Positions 54,796 through 63,562 of a stretch of DNA of 64,000 bases are shown in pieces (the first letter of the stretch is position 1; every line of letters begins with the position of its first letter). The translations under genes and the position numbers were made by a program. The DNA comes from Perlabentimonas sp041656735 (lineage in GTDB: Bacteria > Bacteroidota > Bacteroidia > Bacteroidales > Tenuifilaceae), in contig JBBACY010000003.1 in NCBI GenBank assembly GCA_041656735.1, positions 62,001 through 126,000 of the forward strand, written 5' to 3'. The notes beneath the pieces were generated by a model that was not told the origin of the DNA, searched no databases, and saw only the letters and a list, made by a program, of their open reading frames with translations.

Positions 54796-55179
54796 ATGAA
54801 GAAGTTGATATTAATGGCAACCGATGAATCGCCTCAGATTCATTTTGACCCAACCCGAGGCATTTTGGATATTGTAGGTAAAAGTCTACCCGAAGACATT
54901 GAAGAGTTTTACGCTCCTCTGTTAGAGTTAGCGCGGCAATACGTTCAACGCCCCCAGCTGGATACAACCATTAATTTTGATATGACATACCTAAACTCTT
55001 CTTCAACAAAAAAAGTGCTCGAAATTGTTACCCTTTTTGAGCCCATACACGAAGAAGGAAATAAGGTTCAAATTAATTGGTATTATGATGAGTACGACGA
55101 GGATATGAGAGATGAGGGTGAAGAATTCTCCAGGCTAACTCACGTGCCCTTAACCTTAATTGCAAAACGAGAAGGCTGA
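54796..55179 (+). CDS. SiaC-family regulatory phosphoprotein (DUF1987)
   Basis: This 127-residue protein matches the SiaC/DUF1987 family: SPQIHFDPTRGILDIVGKSL, EFYAPLLELARQYV and the motif YLNSSSTKKVLEIV. In Pseudomonas SiaC the residue after the Asn is the phosphorylated Thr68; here it is Ser68, so a phosphorylatable residue is kept. The family is switched between phospho- and dephospho-forms by a SiaB-type kinase and a SiaA-type PP2C phosphatase. The ATG at 54796 follows an AGGA sequence; the GTG at 54751 is less likely. The histidine kinase gene starts 5 bases later. Confidence 0.82.
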   Translation: MKKLILMATDESPQIHFDPTRGILDIVGKSLPEDIEEFYAPLLELARQYVQRPQLDTTINFDMTYLNSSSTKKVLEIVTLFEPIHEEGNKVQINWYYDEYDEDMRDEGEEFSRLTHVPLTLIAKREG

Positions 55180-55184
55180 AGTTT

Positions 55185-56918
55185 ATGATAAAAAGAGCCT
55201 TAGACAGGTCCCTTTTTCATTTAATTTTACTTGCAATAGTTGCAGGTTTGCTTAGCCCATTACAAGGTTTTAACCAGCAAAATAATAATCAATCGACGAG
55301 CATAACCGTTGCTCAACAAGACGTTTTATTTGCAAAAGAAAATGAGGATAAGTCAGATTTTAATCAGGCTTCATACTATTACCACAAGGCTGCAACAGTA
55401 TATTGGGCTAACAACAATCTGGAAAGTGCTACCCTGTATTTCAAAAAAGCCATTGTTATGGCTAGGGCTATTGGAAATCAAAACGCCATTTACCAACTCA
55501 ATACAAATCTCGGACTAATTTACACTGAAAGCGGGAAGTTAAGCGAGGCCTATAGTTGTTTTTCTGATGCTGCCGATGCTGCACTAGCTATTAACAGAAA
55601 GGCAGATTATACCTCATCGTTAATTAATGTGGCAAACGTTAAGTATGAGGATAAAAGGTATGAAGAGGCTCTGAAAGTTTTAGCGAAAGCTGAAGAGTAT
55701 GCAAAAGAGTTGAACGATTCAAAATTATTACGAAATATATATTCCGTTTTCACTAAGGTTTGCGATAAGCTTGACAAGCGGGAAGAGTCCGCTCGGTATT
55801 TCGATTTGTTTTCGGCTATCTCGCAAAAAATTCAGCAGGAAAGATTGCAGGCAACCGAAGCCGAGGCACAGCAAAAGGTGAGCCAGGCAACTACACGTGT
55901 AAAGCAGGTTGAAGCCGAGAAACAGGCCACAGAAAAGGAGTTGGTTGAAAAAGACATTGAGTTGGTGCAAAAGCAGCAGGTGTTGGAGAAGTCTGAGCAA
56001 GTTACCCGTGAGCAGCTAATGCAGATTGACTTGCTAAACAAGGAGCGCGAACTGCAGCAGGAGATTATTAAGCACCAGAATCAAATGCGGAACGTGTACC
56101 TTGGAATTATAATATTGGTTTTGCTGTTTGCTGGTTATATCTATCATAACTACCGTGAGAAGAAGAAAGCAAATCAACTTTTGCAACAGAAGAATATCGA
56201 AATTCAAGAACAGGCACAGCAGCTAAGAGAGCTTAATCAGTTAAAAGACAAGTTGTTCTCTATTATATCGCACGATTTGCGAAGCCCATTGGGGTCGCTT
56301 GTTACTCTTCTTAAACTTACTCGGGAAGGTTTTTTTACTGAGGAGGGTTTTAAAGAGGTTGTTGATGAACTCTCGAAAAATGTTGGGAGTACATCGGAAT
56401 TACTTGAAAATTTACTGAGCTGGGCTCAGAGTCAAATGCAGGGGTTAAATGTAAAACCCTCTCTTTTTTCAATTAGTCCAATTGTTGAGGTTAAATTTGA
56501 ACTCTACCAAGAGCAGGCGCAGGCAAAGGGTATTACGCTAAGAAACTTGCTCGAGCCGAATGTAACAGCTTTTGCCGATGGCGCGATGATTGATTTGGTT
56601 TTGCGTAACCTAATTGGGAATGCCATTAAGTTTTGCAAGCAGAACGACGTAGTAACCGTTTCGTCAATTGAAATTGAGGGTATGCTTCAGGTTTCTGTTA
56701 TGGATACAGGCCTTGGTATGAGCCCCAATAACCTACAAAAACTTTTCGGTAAAGAAATTTTCTCTACCAAAGGGACTTTAAACGAAAAGGGTTCAGGATT
56801 AGGACTACTGCTTTGTAAAGATTTTGTTGCGCTTAATGGCGGGAGAATTTGGGCAAAAAGTGTTGAAGGGTCCGGTAGTGAATTCTTTTTTACTTTACCT
56901 AAGTTAGATATAGCCTAA
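55185..56918 (+). CDS. TPR-repeat sensor histidine kinase
   Basis: This is a 577-residue membrane kinase. N-terminal signal/anchor (LILLAIVAGLLSPLQGF), TPR repeats at about 45-210 (SATLYFKKAIVMARAIGN, EEALKVLAKAEEYAKEL), a long coiled coil, a membrane segment at about 304-321, a second coiled coil, then HisKA with His363 (FSIISHDLRSPL) and HATPase_c with N-box NLIGNAIKF, G1 DTGLGM and G2 GSGLGL. No receiver domain is fused and no response regulator is adjacent. The TPR-TM-HK plan parallels the TPR-TM-SpoIIE protein at 32.7 kb. Operonic with the SiaC-like gene (5-base gap). Confidence 0.93.
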   Translation: MIKRALDRSLFHLILLAIVAGLLSPLQGFNQQNNNQSTSITVAQQDVLFAKENEDKSDFNQASYYYHKAATVYWANNNLESATLYFKKAIVMARAIGNQNAIYQLNTNLGLIYTESGKLSEAYSCFSDAADAALAINRKADYTSSLINVANVKYEDKRYEEALKVLAKAEEYAKELNDSKLLRNIYSVFTKVCDKLDKREESARYFDLFSAISQKIQQERLQATEAEAQQKVSQATTRVKQVEAEKQATEKELVEKDIELVQKQQVLEKSEQVTREQLMQIDLLNKERELQQEIIKHQNQMRNVYLGIIILVLLFAGYIYHNYREKKKANQLLQQKNIEIQEQAQQLRELNQLKDKLFSIISHDLRSPLGSLVTLLKLTREGFFTEEGFKEVVDELSKNVGSTSELLENLLSWAQSQMQGLNVKPSLFSISPIVEVKFELYQEQAQAKGITLRNLLEPNVTAFADGAMIDLVLRNLIGNAIKFCKQNDVVTVSSIEIEGMLQVSVMDTGLGMSPNNLQKLFGKEIFSTKGTLNEKGSGLGLLLCKDFVALNGGRIWAKSVEGSGSEFFFTLPKLDIA

Positions 56919-57004
56919 CGATAGCAGTTTTTTATGATATTGTAATTTCACAAAAAAAACAGTCTTACTTTATTTAAGTCCACCCACTTTAAACTTGTTA
57001 GCGG

Positions 57005-57973
57005 TTAACCGATAGTAATTTTATGACCAAGTTGTTCTGCTAGTTTTTCAATATCTTCTTTTCTTGCCAATTGTTTTAACCAATTTTTCGGAATGTTATC
57101 AAACCCGTAAAGCAGTCCTGCAAGTCCACCTGTTACGGCAGCAGTTGTGTCTGTGTCCTCACCTAAGTTTACCGCCCTTAAAACGGCTTCTGAATAACTG
57201 TTTGTTGTAAGTAAACACCAAATACTTACCTCAAGTGTGTGCAGCACGTAGCCGCTACTAAAAATACTATCTTCTGATAATTCGTAAATGCTCTGCTTTA
57301 GTATACGGTCAAATAATGCTATTTCGGTTGAACTAACTGAAATAGAAGATAGATAGCTTGTTATTTCAGTTTGTAGGTTTTTATAGATTTCAAACTTGTT
57401 TTTCTGTTCAAGTAATTGTTTAGCAAATTCAAGATAGTAAAAGCAAGCAATTACAGAACGAATGTGCCCATGCGTAATTGAAGAGACTTGTTTTGTTATT
57501 TCGTATCGTTCATAAATGGGCTTGTTAAGTAAATAAAATAGTAAAGGAGAAATTCTCATTAAAGAGCCATTGCCATTTGACGACTCGTCAAACTCTCCTG
57601 CTAGTTCGGGTTGTATACCTTGCTTCAGCTTGTCAATAGCTTTTCGTGTTGCCAAACCAATATCGAAAACATTCCCGTGTGGAGTCCAATAATTTTCATA
57701 ATACCATTTCACAAAGTTTTGCCCAATTATATTTAAGTCAAAGTCTTGTGTTAATGCTTCGGCAAGGCGAAAAGTTAGCGAACTGTCGTCTGACCAAGTT
57801 CCCGCAGGTAAATTGTATGTTCCGTAACCAATCATATCCGTTACAGGGTTTTCGCCAATGGTTTGCCTGTCTTTAAACTCAACAGGAACACCAAGTGCAT
57901 CGCCAACCGCTACACCAAAAAGGGTTGATTTTATATGATAAGCGTGATTATTGCTATTTACTAAATTTTTCAA
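57005..57973 (-). CDS. ADP-ribosylglycohydrolase family protein
   Basis: This 322-residue protein has the DraG/ARH fold with binuclear-metal motifs: GVAVGDALGVPVEF, WSDDSSLTFRLAEAL and GEDTDTTAAVTGGLAGLLYG. The family removes ADP-ribose from proteins or nucleic acid, or hydrolyses related conjugates. No nif or ADP-ribosyltransferase gene is nearby, so a nitrogenase role is not supported. The start is TTG at 57973, preceded by a GGCGGG sequence; no better ATG is available. The gene sits between the kinase and SiaB-like genes and its AT-richer codon use may indicate separate origin. Confidence 0.88.
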   Translation of the reverse strand: MKNLVNSNNHAYHIKSTLFGVAVGDALGVPVEFKDRQTIGENPVTDMIGYGTYNLPAGTWSDDSSLTFRLAEALTQDFDLNIIGQNFVKWYYENYWTPHGNVFDIGLATRKAIDKLKQGIQPELAGEFDESSNGNGSLMRISPLLFYLLNKPIYERYEITKQVSSITHGHIRSVIACFYYLEFAKQLLEQKNKFEIYKNLQTEITSYLSSISVSSTEIALFDRILKQSIYELSEDSIFSSGYVLHTLEVSIWCLLTTNSYSEAVLRAVNLGEDTDTTAAVTGGLAGLLYGFDNIPKNWLKQLARKEDIEKLAEQLGHKITIG

Positions 57974-58071
57974 CCCGCCGTATTTTTTAAGGGAACGTTG
58001 TTTTTAAAATAAGAAATTGTAAACCCATTGTCAATTCTGACTGCAGTTTAGGGCTATTTGTAGATATCAAG

Positions 58072-59172
58072 CTAGCTTATTTTAACGCCAAATACAAGTA
58101 AACTCTTATTGTGATCGGGAGTTATTGAGTAGTGGACCTCATCTGATTTTCTGAAAATATAAATTAACCCAATTCCGTCATTATTCGAGTGTTTATCTAC
58201 TAATCCTTGCATTCGCTCCAGGTATAGCTTGTTGAGCGAGTCTTTATCTAGTTGAGACAGTTTTAAAAGAATTTTATTTAACGGTGCAGCTTGCGGTTCG
58301 CCTATGTAGTTGCATGTGGCTACGGTATAACCATTGTCATTTTTTTGAAGCAGAAATAGCGCTTCATTTACACCCTGATCTCGAAGTGCATGCATAGAGA
58401 TATTTTGTAAAAGCTCAACCGATATGTTGTATAGTTTTTGTTTCCCTGATTTTCCCTCATTGTGTCCGAGGATGTTTTTTTCAATCATATGAATAATAGG
58501 GAGTACCGAGTTTTCTGAAAAATCACCCTTATGGACAACCAGCAGGTTGTGGTCCTGCATTTTTTTGTAAATGTCCTTCATGTGGGCCAATGAATCTATC
58601 TCATCCTGTTTAGGCTCAATTTCGACATTATGAATACTTAACTGAATAAAAAAAAGAGATAAACCATTGGGCAATGGTATAAATTCGTATAGAATTTCCT
58701 CCCCCGTTCTCCGAGCCATTTCAATAATACCGAGTCCTGCCCCTCCACGATCCGATAGTTTTCCTTTTCTTAGAACCTGCTTTTGAAGCGATCGTAAGTC
58801 CTCGGGCGACAGGCTATTTACCTGATTCAATTTTTCTCTAATAGAATCAATGTTTTCTGTTTTAATGGCATTAACCGAGCCTATGTGAAATGTGTTGGTA
58901 AAACTACGTACGTAGAATGCCCCTTTTAGGTCAAGTGGGTCTACAAAATCAACCGAAAACTTGCTATGTCTGGCAACATTTTGGTAGCATTCGGCCATTA
59001 AAAAGCTAATCTTATTTTTTAAACGAACGAAATTACCTGCTGAGTCAATGTTCGATTGTGTTAGCTCAATAATTTTGTGTGTAATACTATCAGATACAAC
59101 GCCAGAATACATAAACGCTAGATTATCGCTTTGTAAACTCTTAAAAAGATTGTTGGCAAACGGTACGTTCAT
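58072..59172 (-). CDS. Tandem-duplicated SiaB-like kinase (DUF6272/HATPase-like)
   Basis: This 366-residue protein contains two related halves (about 1-180 and 185-366). Each has an N-box-like helix: FLMAECYQNVARHS in the first, VELLQNISMHALRD in the second. The first half also has a clear glycine lid, DRGGAGLGIIEMARRTG; the second has a degenerate version, NNDGIGLIYIFRKS. This is the pattern of SiaB-family serine/threonine kinases of the GHKL fold, here fused in tandem. The second half may have lost activity and serve as a regulator. A SiaC-like gene is 3 kb away. I assign the family from motifs, not from any search. Confidence 0.75.
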   Translation of the reverse strand: MNVPFANNLFKSLQSDNLAFMYSGVVSDSITHKIIELTQSNIDSAGNFVRLKNKISFLMAECYQNVARHSKFSVDFVDPLDLKGAFYVRSFTNTFHIGSVNAIKTENIDSIREKLNQVNSLSPEDLRSLQKQVLRKGKLSDRGGAGLGIIEMARRTGEEILYEFIPLPNGLSLFFIQLSIHNVEIEPKQDEIDSLAHMKDIYKKMQDHNLLVVHKGDFSENSVLPIIHMIEKNILGHNEGKSGKQKLYNISVELLQNISMHALRDQGVNEALFLLQKNDNGYTVATCNYIGEPQAAPLNKILLKLSQLDKDSLNKLYLERMQGLVDKHSNNDGIGLIYIFRKSDEVHYSITPDHNKSLLVFGVKIS

Positions 59173-59827
59173 ATTCTAATACTTAGGTGGTAGTTATGCA
59201 AGTTAATTATTTTTTGTGTATCAATAACATTGTAAGCTATTTTTTATTATCTAGATGAGAACCCTAGGCGGCATTAGCAGGTAAATTTTGTTGTTTTTAT
59301 GTAATCGTTTATACTAATGTACGGAAACCTTACCAAGCATTGAAAGTAAGGTTAGCTGTGTGGCAGTATATTTCTCTTCCTGATAAAAGTCAGGTGGTTA
59401 CCGCATTTTATTTTTAATATTTGCTATATTGCATTTGTAAGATATAAATATGCCGACTGAATATATAATTTCATCATTGTACCATAACAATGGCAAGGGT
59501 TTATACTCGTGCTGGATTTGTTGACTTCCTCTTTAGGTTAACCTTCTCTTTCCTATTAGGCTAACTTGCTGGTTATTATCAGATATTTAAGCCGTTGAAA
59601 TAGCGTATCTGCCGAAAGTGTGTTTTTCTATAACTTACCATTAACCTAAATTACAATTACCAGTAAATATTGGGCAACTATAATTGCATACCTTATTTTA
59701 GCAAACGCAATTTTTCAATCAGCATAAGTAACTAGTTTGTAATTCGATAACAGCATAGGATAGTATAAAATACAGAATTATTAATTACTATCTCTTGCTC
59801 ATTTAGTAACTCAAAAAATATAATACT
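59173..59827. other. Intergenic region, 655 bases, no gene seen
   Basis: Divergent gap between the SiaB-like and aminopeptidase P genes. It is AT-rich. A short CCTGA/TCAGG hairpin is at 59379-59394. I found no tRNA, repeat array or convincing small gene. Confidence 0.45.
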
Positions 59828-61210
59828 ATGTTCTCAAAACAAACCTATATTCAACGCCGCGAGGAACTTAAGAAGAAGTTTAGTAGCGGAATCCTTCTCT
59901 TCTTAGGAAACGATGAAACCGGAATGAACTATGCCGATAACACATACCACTTTAGGCAGGACAGTACCTTTTTGTATTATTTTGGCGTTAACGCGCCCGG
60001 GTTTTATGCCATTATTGACCTCAATTCAGGTGAAGAAACTATTTTTGGAGATGATTACACCATTGACAGTATTGTGTGGATGGGCGATATGCCCACAGTT
60101 ACCTCGTTAGCCGAAAAAGTTGGAATAAGTAAAACTGAAACAACCAGTGCGCTTAAACAGAAGATAGCCAAAGCGAACAATGTTATGTTTTTGCCTCCGT
60201 ATCGCCCTGAGCATCAAGTTAAGTTGTTTGGCTTGCTTGGTATTCACCCCAACGAGTCAGCCCAAAAGGCTAGCATACCGTTCGTTATGGCGGTGGCAGA
60301 GCAGCGAAACATTAAATCCAGCGAGGAGATTGCAGAAATTGAACGAGCTGTAAATACAACGGTGCTTATGCATAGAACGGCTATGCGGTATGCAAAGCCC
60401 GGAATGACCGAGGCGCAAGTGGCGGCAAAGGTAGCTCAGATTGCCCTTGAGAGTGGCGGACAGCTGAGTTTTCCAATTATTGCCACAATTAACGGTCAAA
60501 CTTTACATAATCATTTCCACGGAAATACTATCCGTGATGGGCAGCTGTTCTTGCTGGATGCTGGAGCCGAAACTCCGATGGGGTATGCCGGTGATATGAG
60601 TAGCACTTTTCCCGTTTCAAAACAATTCTCATCGGAGCAGCGCGATATATATGAGGTGTGTCTTAATGCTCACAATTCAGCAATAGAGGCACTTAAGCCA
60701 GGAGTCCATTTTCGTGATGTACACTTGCTTGCAGCCCGTATTATTTTCGATGGACTAAAAAACCTTGGTTTTACCAAAGGAAACACCGACGATGCGTTGG
60801 TTAGCGGGGCACATGCGCTTTTCTTTCCATGCGGATTGGGCCACCTTATGGGGCTCGACGTGCACGATATGGAGAACTTGGGTGAACAGTGGGTTGGCTA
60901 CGGTGGCGAACCTAAAAGTACTCAGTTCGGGCTAAAATCGCTAAGGCTAGGAACTAAATTAAAACCTGGGTTTGTGTTAACCATTGAGCCTGGTATCTAC
61001 TTTATTCCGCAGCTAATTGACCTGTGGCAAAAGAATGGAACGAATAAAGATTTTCTTAATTTCGATAAAATTAATCAGTTCCGAAATTTTAGCGGTTTAC
61101 GAAATGAGGAGGATATTTTAATTACTTCAGATGGACACAGAATACTTGGAGAACCGTTGGCTAAAACGGTTACTGAGGTTGAGAATGAGCGTAAGTATGC
61201 GTTTGAATAG
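59828..61210 (+). CDS. pepP: Aminopeptidase P (M24 family)
   Basis: The enzyme removes an N-terminal residue before proline. The 460 residues show an N-terminal creatinase-like domain (RREELKKKF, DNTYHFRQDSTFLYYFGVNA) and a C-terminal pita-bread fold with the five metal ligands: Asp in LLDAGAE, Asp in YAGDMSSTF, His in GLGHLMGLDVHD, Glu in TIEPGIYF and Glu in LRNEEDILIT. Cytosolic; no signal peptide. It has a long upstream region and a strong terminator. Confidence 0.92.
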   Translation: MFSKQTYIQRREELKKKFSSGILLFLGNDETGMNYADNTYHFRQDSTFLYYFGVNAPGFYAIIDLNSGEETIFGDDYTIDSIVWMGDMPTVTSLAEKVGISKTETTSALKQKIAKANNVMFLPPYRPEHQVKLFGLLGIHPNESAQKASIPFVMAVAEQRNIKSSEEIAEIERAVNTTVLMHRTAMRYAKPGMTEAQVAAKVAQIALESGGQLSFPIIATINGQTLHNHFHGNTIRDGQLFLLDAGAETPMGYAGDMSSTFPVSKQFSSEQRDIYEVCLNAHNSAIEALKPGVHFRDVHLLAARIIFDGLKNLGFTKGNTDDALVSGAHALFFPCGLGHLMGLDVHDMENLGEQWVGYGGEPKSTQFGLKSLRLGTKLKPGFVLTIEPGIYFIPQLIDLWQKNGTNKDFLNFDKINQFRNFSGLRNEEDILITSDGHRILGEPLAKTVTEVENERKYAFE

Positions 61211-61234
61211 TACTTTAGTTATAGTTGATTTATA

Positions 61235-61278
61235 AAAATGGGTTATCTAAAAACATTAGTTTTTAGATAACCCATTTT
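61235..61278. terminator. Very strong bidirectional terminator
   Basis: AAAATGGGTTATCTAAAAAC (61235-61254) and its exact reverse complement (61259-61278) form a 20-base perfect stem with a 4-base loop. It serves the convergent pepP and thioredoxin genes. Confidence 0.88.
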
Positions 61279-61303
61279 ATCTTGAAAAGAGTTTCCTCTC
61301 TTT

Positions 61304-61852
61304 TTATAGAATCTTCTTTATCTCTTCAATCATCAAATTAAACTCTTCCTCATCAAAAAGGCGAGTAAGAAAAACGATTTCTCCTTCCTTGTTTATTATT
61401 ACGTTGCGGGTTACGCCTGCGTCTTTACGGGCGTATAGTTCAAAGATTTCAGAGTTCTCATCCAACGCTAGGGGATAGGTAACTTCCATTTTCATAGCAA
61501 AATCAATAACCTTTTCCATAGGTTCTCCTCTGTCTACTCCAATAAGTACAAGTCCTTTATCCTTTAGTGGTTGCCAAATATCTTTCTCAATATGTGGCAT
61601 CTCCTTGCGGCACACTCCGCACCAGCTTGCTGTAAATTGTAGCATAACCACTTTACCCTTATGGTCGGAGAGGGTAAATGTTGTACTATCCGTTAGCAGC
61701 GTGGTAAAATTGGGTGCTTTTTGCCCCACTTTTACTATGTAGCCCCTATCATCGTCGGTAGCGGTTTTATCGTCCTTCTTTGTGTTGCTAACACATGAAC
61801 AGGCTAGAGTTAGCCCTATTAAAATGGTAGTAATAATTTTAATTGTCTTCAT
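61304..61852 (-). CDS. TlpA/ResA-like thioredoxin lipoprotein
   Basis: This 182-residue protein has a lipobox (LTLACS, Cys18) and a thioredoxin domain with Cys78/Cys81 (ASWCGVCRKEM). KVGQKAPNFTTLLTDSTTF begins the AhpC/TSA-like fold, and EIFELYARKDAGVTRNVIINKEG contains the loop near the active site; the usual cis-proline position reads Gly-Val-Thr, not Ile-Pro, which is unusual. The location is periplasm-facing membrane. The target is not known. It is independent of the larger thioredoxin lipoprotein at 36.4 kb. Confidence 0.87.
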   Translation of the reverse strand: MKTIKIITTILIGLTLACSCVSNTKKDDKTATDDDRGYIVKVGQKAPNFTTLLTDSTTFTLSDHKGKVVMLQFTASWCGVCRKEMPHIEKDIWQPLKDKGLVLIGVDRGEPMEKVIDFAMKMEVTYPLALDENSEIFELYARKDAGVTRNVIINKEGEIVFLTRLFDEEEFNLMIEEIKKIL

Positions 61853-62667
61853 ACTGTATAATTTATTAGTGTTATAAACCTGCGTAAAGATATATTTATT
61901 TTTATTACAAGAAACAGCTAAGAACCTGTTTATGTTTCATAGTATGGATTTGTACTCCTGTTGTTTTATGCAGTGTTAGATGATTATTTAGCCTCGTTTT
62001 GCATTTTCTTACTAACATGTTTTTTGATTTAAAGAGGTTAAAAATCAATTGTGATTCTTGTTTAATTTGCCAGCGTTGTTACTAAGTACGTGAATATTAT
62101 TCATATTATCGATAATAAATGTTTAATTGTATAAATATAACAGCACAATATTATAGACTATGTTTTATTAAATAAGCAATTTACTGATTTGTGTAATTTT
62201 TATTGTAGTTTAGGTTGGTGTAGTGTTTCGTTCTCGTGCTTTTCAAGTATTCGGCTAATAAACCTGCGTATTAAACTTAAAGCTGAAAATATCGTGTTAG
62301 TTCTCTGCTAGCATTCCTAATTGAAGTGTTTTCAGTTAATATAGTTGCGACAGGTATAAAGAATTGTTTGAAGAAGGTTGGCTAAAAAATAGGCTCATTA
62401 TTCTCAACGACACCTCTCGTCGTCGTTGGATAGTATATTTAACCCTATATTACTAACACTATAAAATAGGGTATATTGATTGGCATATAATCGAGCGGCA
62501 AATTTCCATCTTCTATTTTGTCTATTTAAGGCCTCGCAACTTTGGCATGGTGTTATTGGAATAGAGGAGAAAATAATTCTCGGTGAAATTTTATCAGAAA
62601 ATTACTTGCTAAAAATATGTTACTCATTGCTTGGCAGATTGTTGGGTTATGAGTAGCAATAACACTA
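61853..62667. other. Long intergenic region, 815 bases, no confirmed gene
   Basis: This AT-rich stretch has a 13-base direct repeat ATAAACCTGCGTA (61874-61886 and 62258-62270), a hairpin ACCCTAT/ATAGGGT (62442-62448 and 62466-62472), and a 58-codon plus-strand frame from TTG at 62480 to the stop at 62656, just upstream of the P-loop gene. That frame has no ATG or evident ribosome site, so I do not call it a gene. Confidence 0.45.
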
Positions 62668-62673
62668 TTGAAT

Positions 62674-63351
62674 ATGGAACGAATAAAACTATCAAATGGA
62701 CTAGTAGCTTTTGGCGGAGCCAAGGGTGTGGGTAAAACTCGCTTTTTACTAAAACTCGCAAATTACCTTGCCAAAACTGGGAAAGTACTATTTGTAAGTT
62801 ATTCAGACTACAAAGAACGGCTCGAGCACGTTATTAAGGGTATTGACGGCACAATAAACAGTAACCTAGAGCTGAATACACACTTGGGGTACTACTGCGT
62901 GGAATCGTTCCTTGAGCTAATAGAGTACATTGAGGAAGGTGATTTTAAAACCGTAATAATTGATAACGCCGAGTGCTACTCGCTCAATCCAGCAGAAACA
63001 TTTTCATACCCAGGCAAGGATGGAGTAGTTGACGCACTGCTATTTATTAGCAACCGCCTTAAGGTAAGGGTTATGTTTACATCCTATCTGGTTTCCAACA
63101 GTTTTACGGAAGATTACTCGTCGCCAACGCTAAATAATTTTATATGGTCGCGCGAAATAGTAAATCAGTGCGAGCAAATATATGTGTTTTACCGTCCAAC
63201 TATGTATGGTTTTAAGTTTGACGAGGAAGGAACCCCCATTGACGATAACCTTGAGCTAATTTCGCTAAAAAATGAGGAGCATAATGAGCATAAAATTATT
63301 TACCCCAACAGTGAGTTTAAATTCTTCAATCAGGTTGAATCTCAAATCTAA
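62674..63351 (+). CDS. RecA-fold P-loop ATPase-like protein, function unknown
   Basis: This is a 225-residue protein (ATG at 62674). Walker A is GGAKGVGKTRFLLKLANYLA at about residues 14-33, followed by KVLFVSYSDYKER and a Walker B-like TVIIDNAE at about 92-99. The layout recalls DnaB/RadA-type RecA-fold ATPases, but there is no helicase-specific motif or zinc finger I can name. The C-terminal half (ending KFFNQVESQI) is unfamiliar. It is flanked by an 815-base gap and by an unrecognised plus-strand gene 211 bases on. No mobile-element hallmarks were seen. Confidence 0.7.
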   Translation: MERIKLSNGLVAFGGAKGVGKTRFLLKLANYLAKTGKVLFVSYSDYKERLEHVIKGIDGTINSNLELNTHLGYYCVESFLELIEYIEEGDFKTVIIDNAECYSLNPAETFSYPGKDGVVDALLFISNRLKVRVMFTSYLVSNSFTEDYSSPTLNNFIWSREIVNQCEQIYVFYRPTMYGFKFDEEGTPIDDNLELISLKNEEHNEHKIIYPNSEFKFFNQVESQI

Positions 63352-63562
63352 TTTAAGAGTAAAGCGGGTATGTTAATAAATAGTATGACCATACATTTAG
63401 TGTTGTAGTTTTAGGTTTTACCAGCGGGGATTAGGCTACATGAATTCAGCATTAAAACAATGCAAGGAACTTTTTTATTTGTTGATATCTTTCAATTTAT
63501 CAGAGTAAAGATTACATCACTTTTGGTTAACTTTAGAAACATCGATTTTTAAGCCTCAGCAA

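Noticed and set aside
57005..57973. Reading the ADP-ribosylglycohydrolase as DraG of nitrogenase control
   Set aside because: No nif, draT or related gene is present, and the family is broad.
62480..62656. Short frame upstream of the P-loop gene as a small gene
   Set aside because: It has only a TTG start, no evident ribosome site, and no recognisable features; chance is likely in AT-rich sequence.
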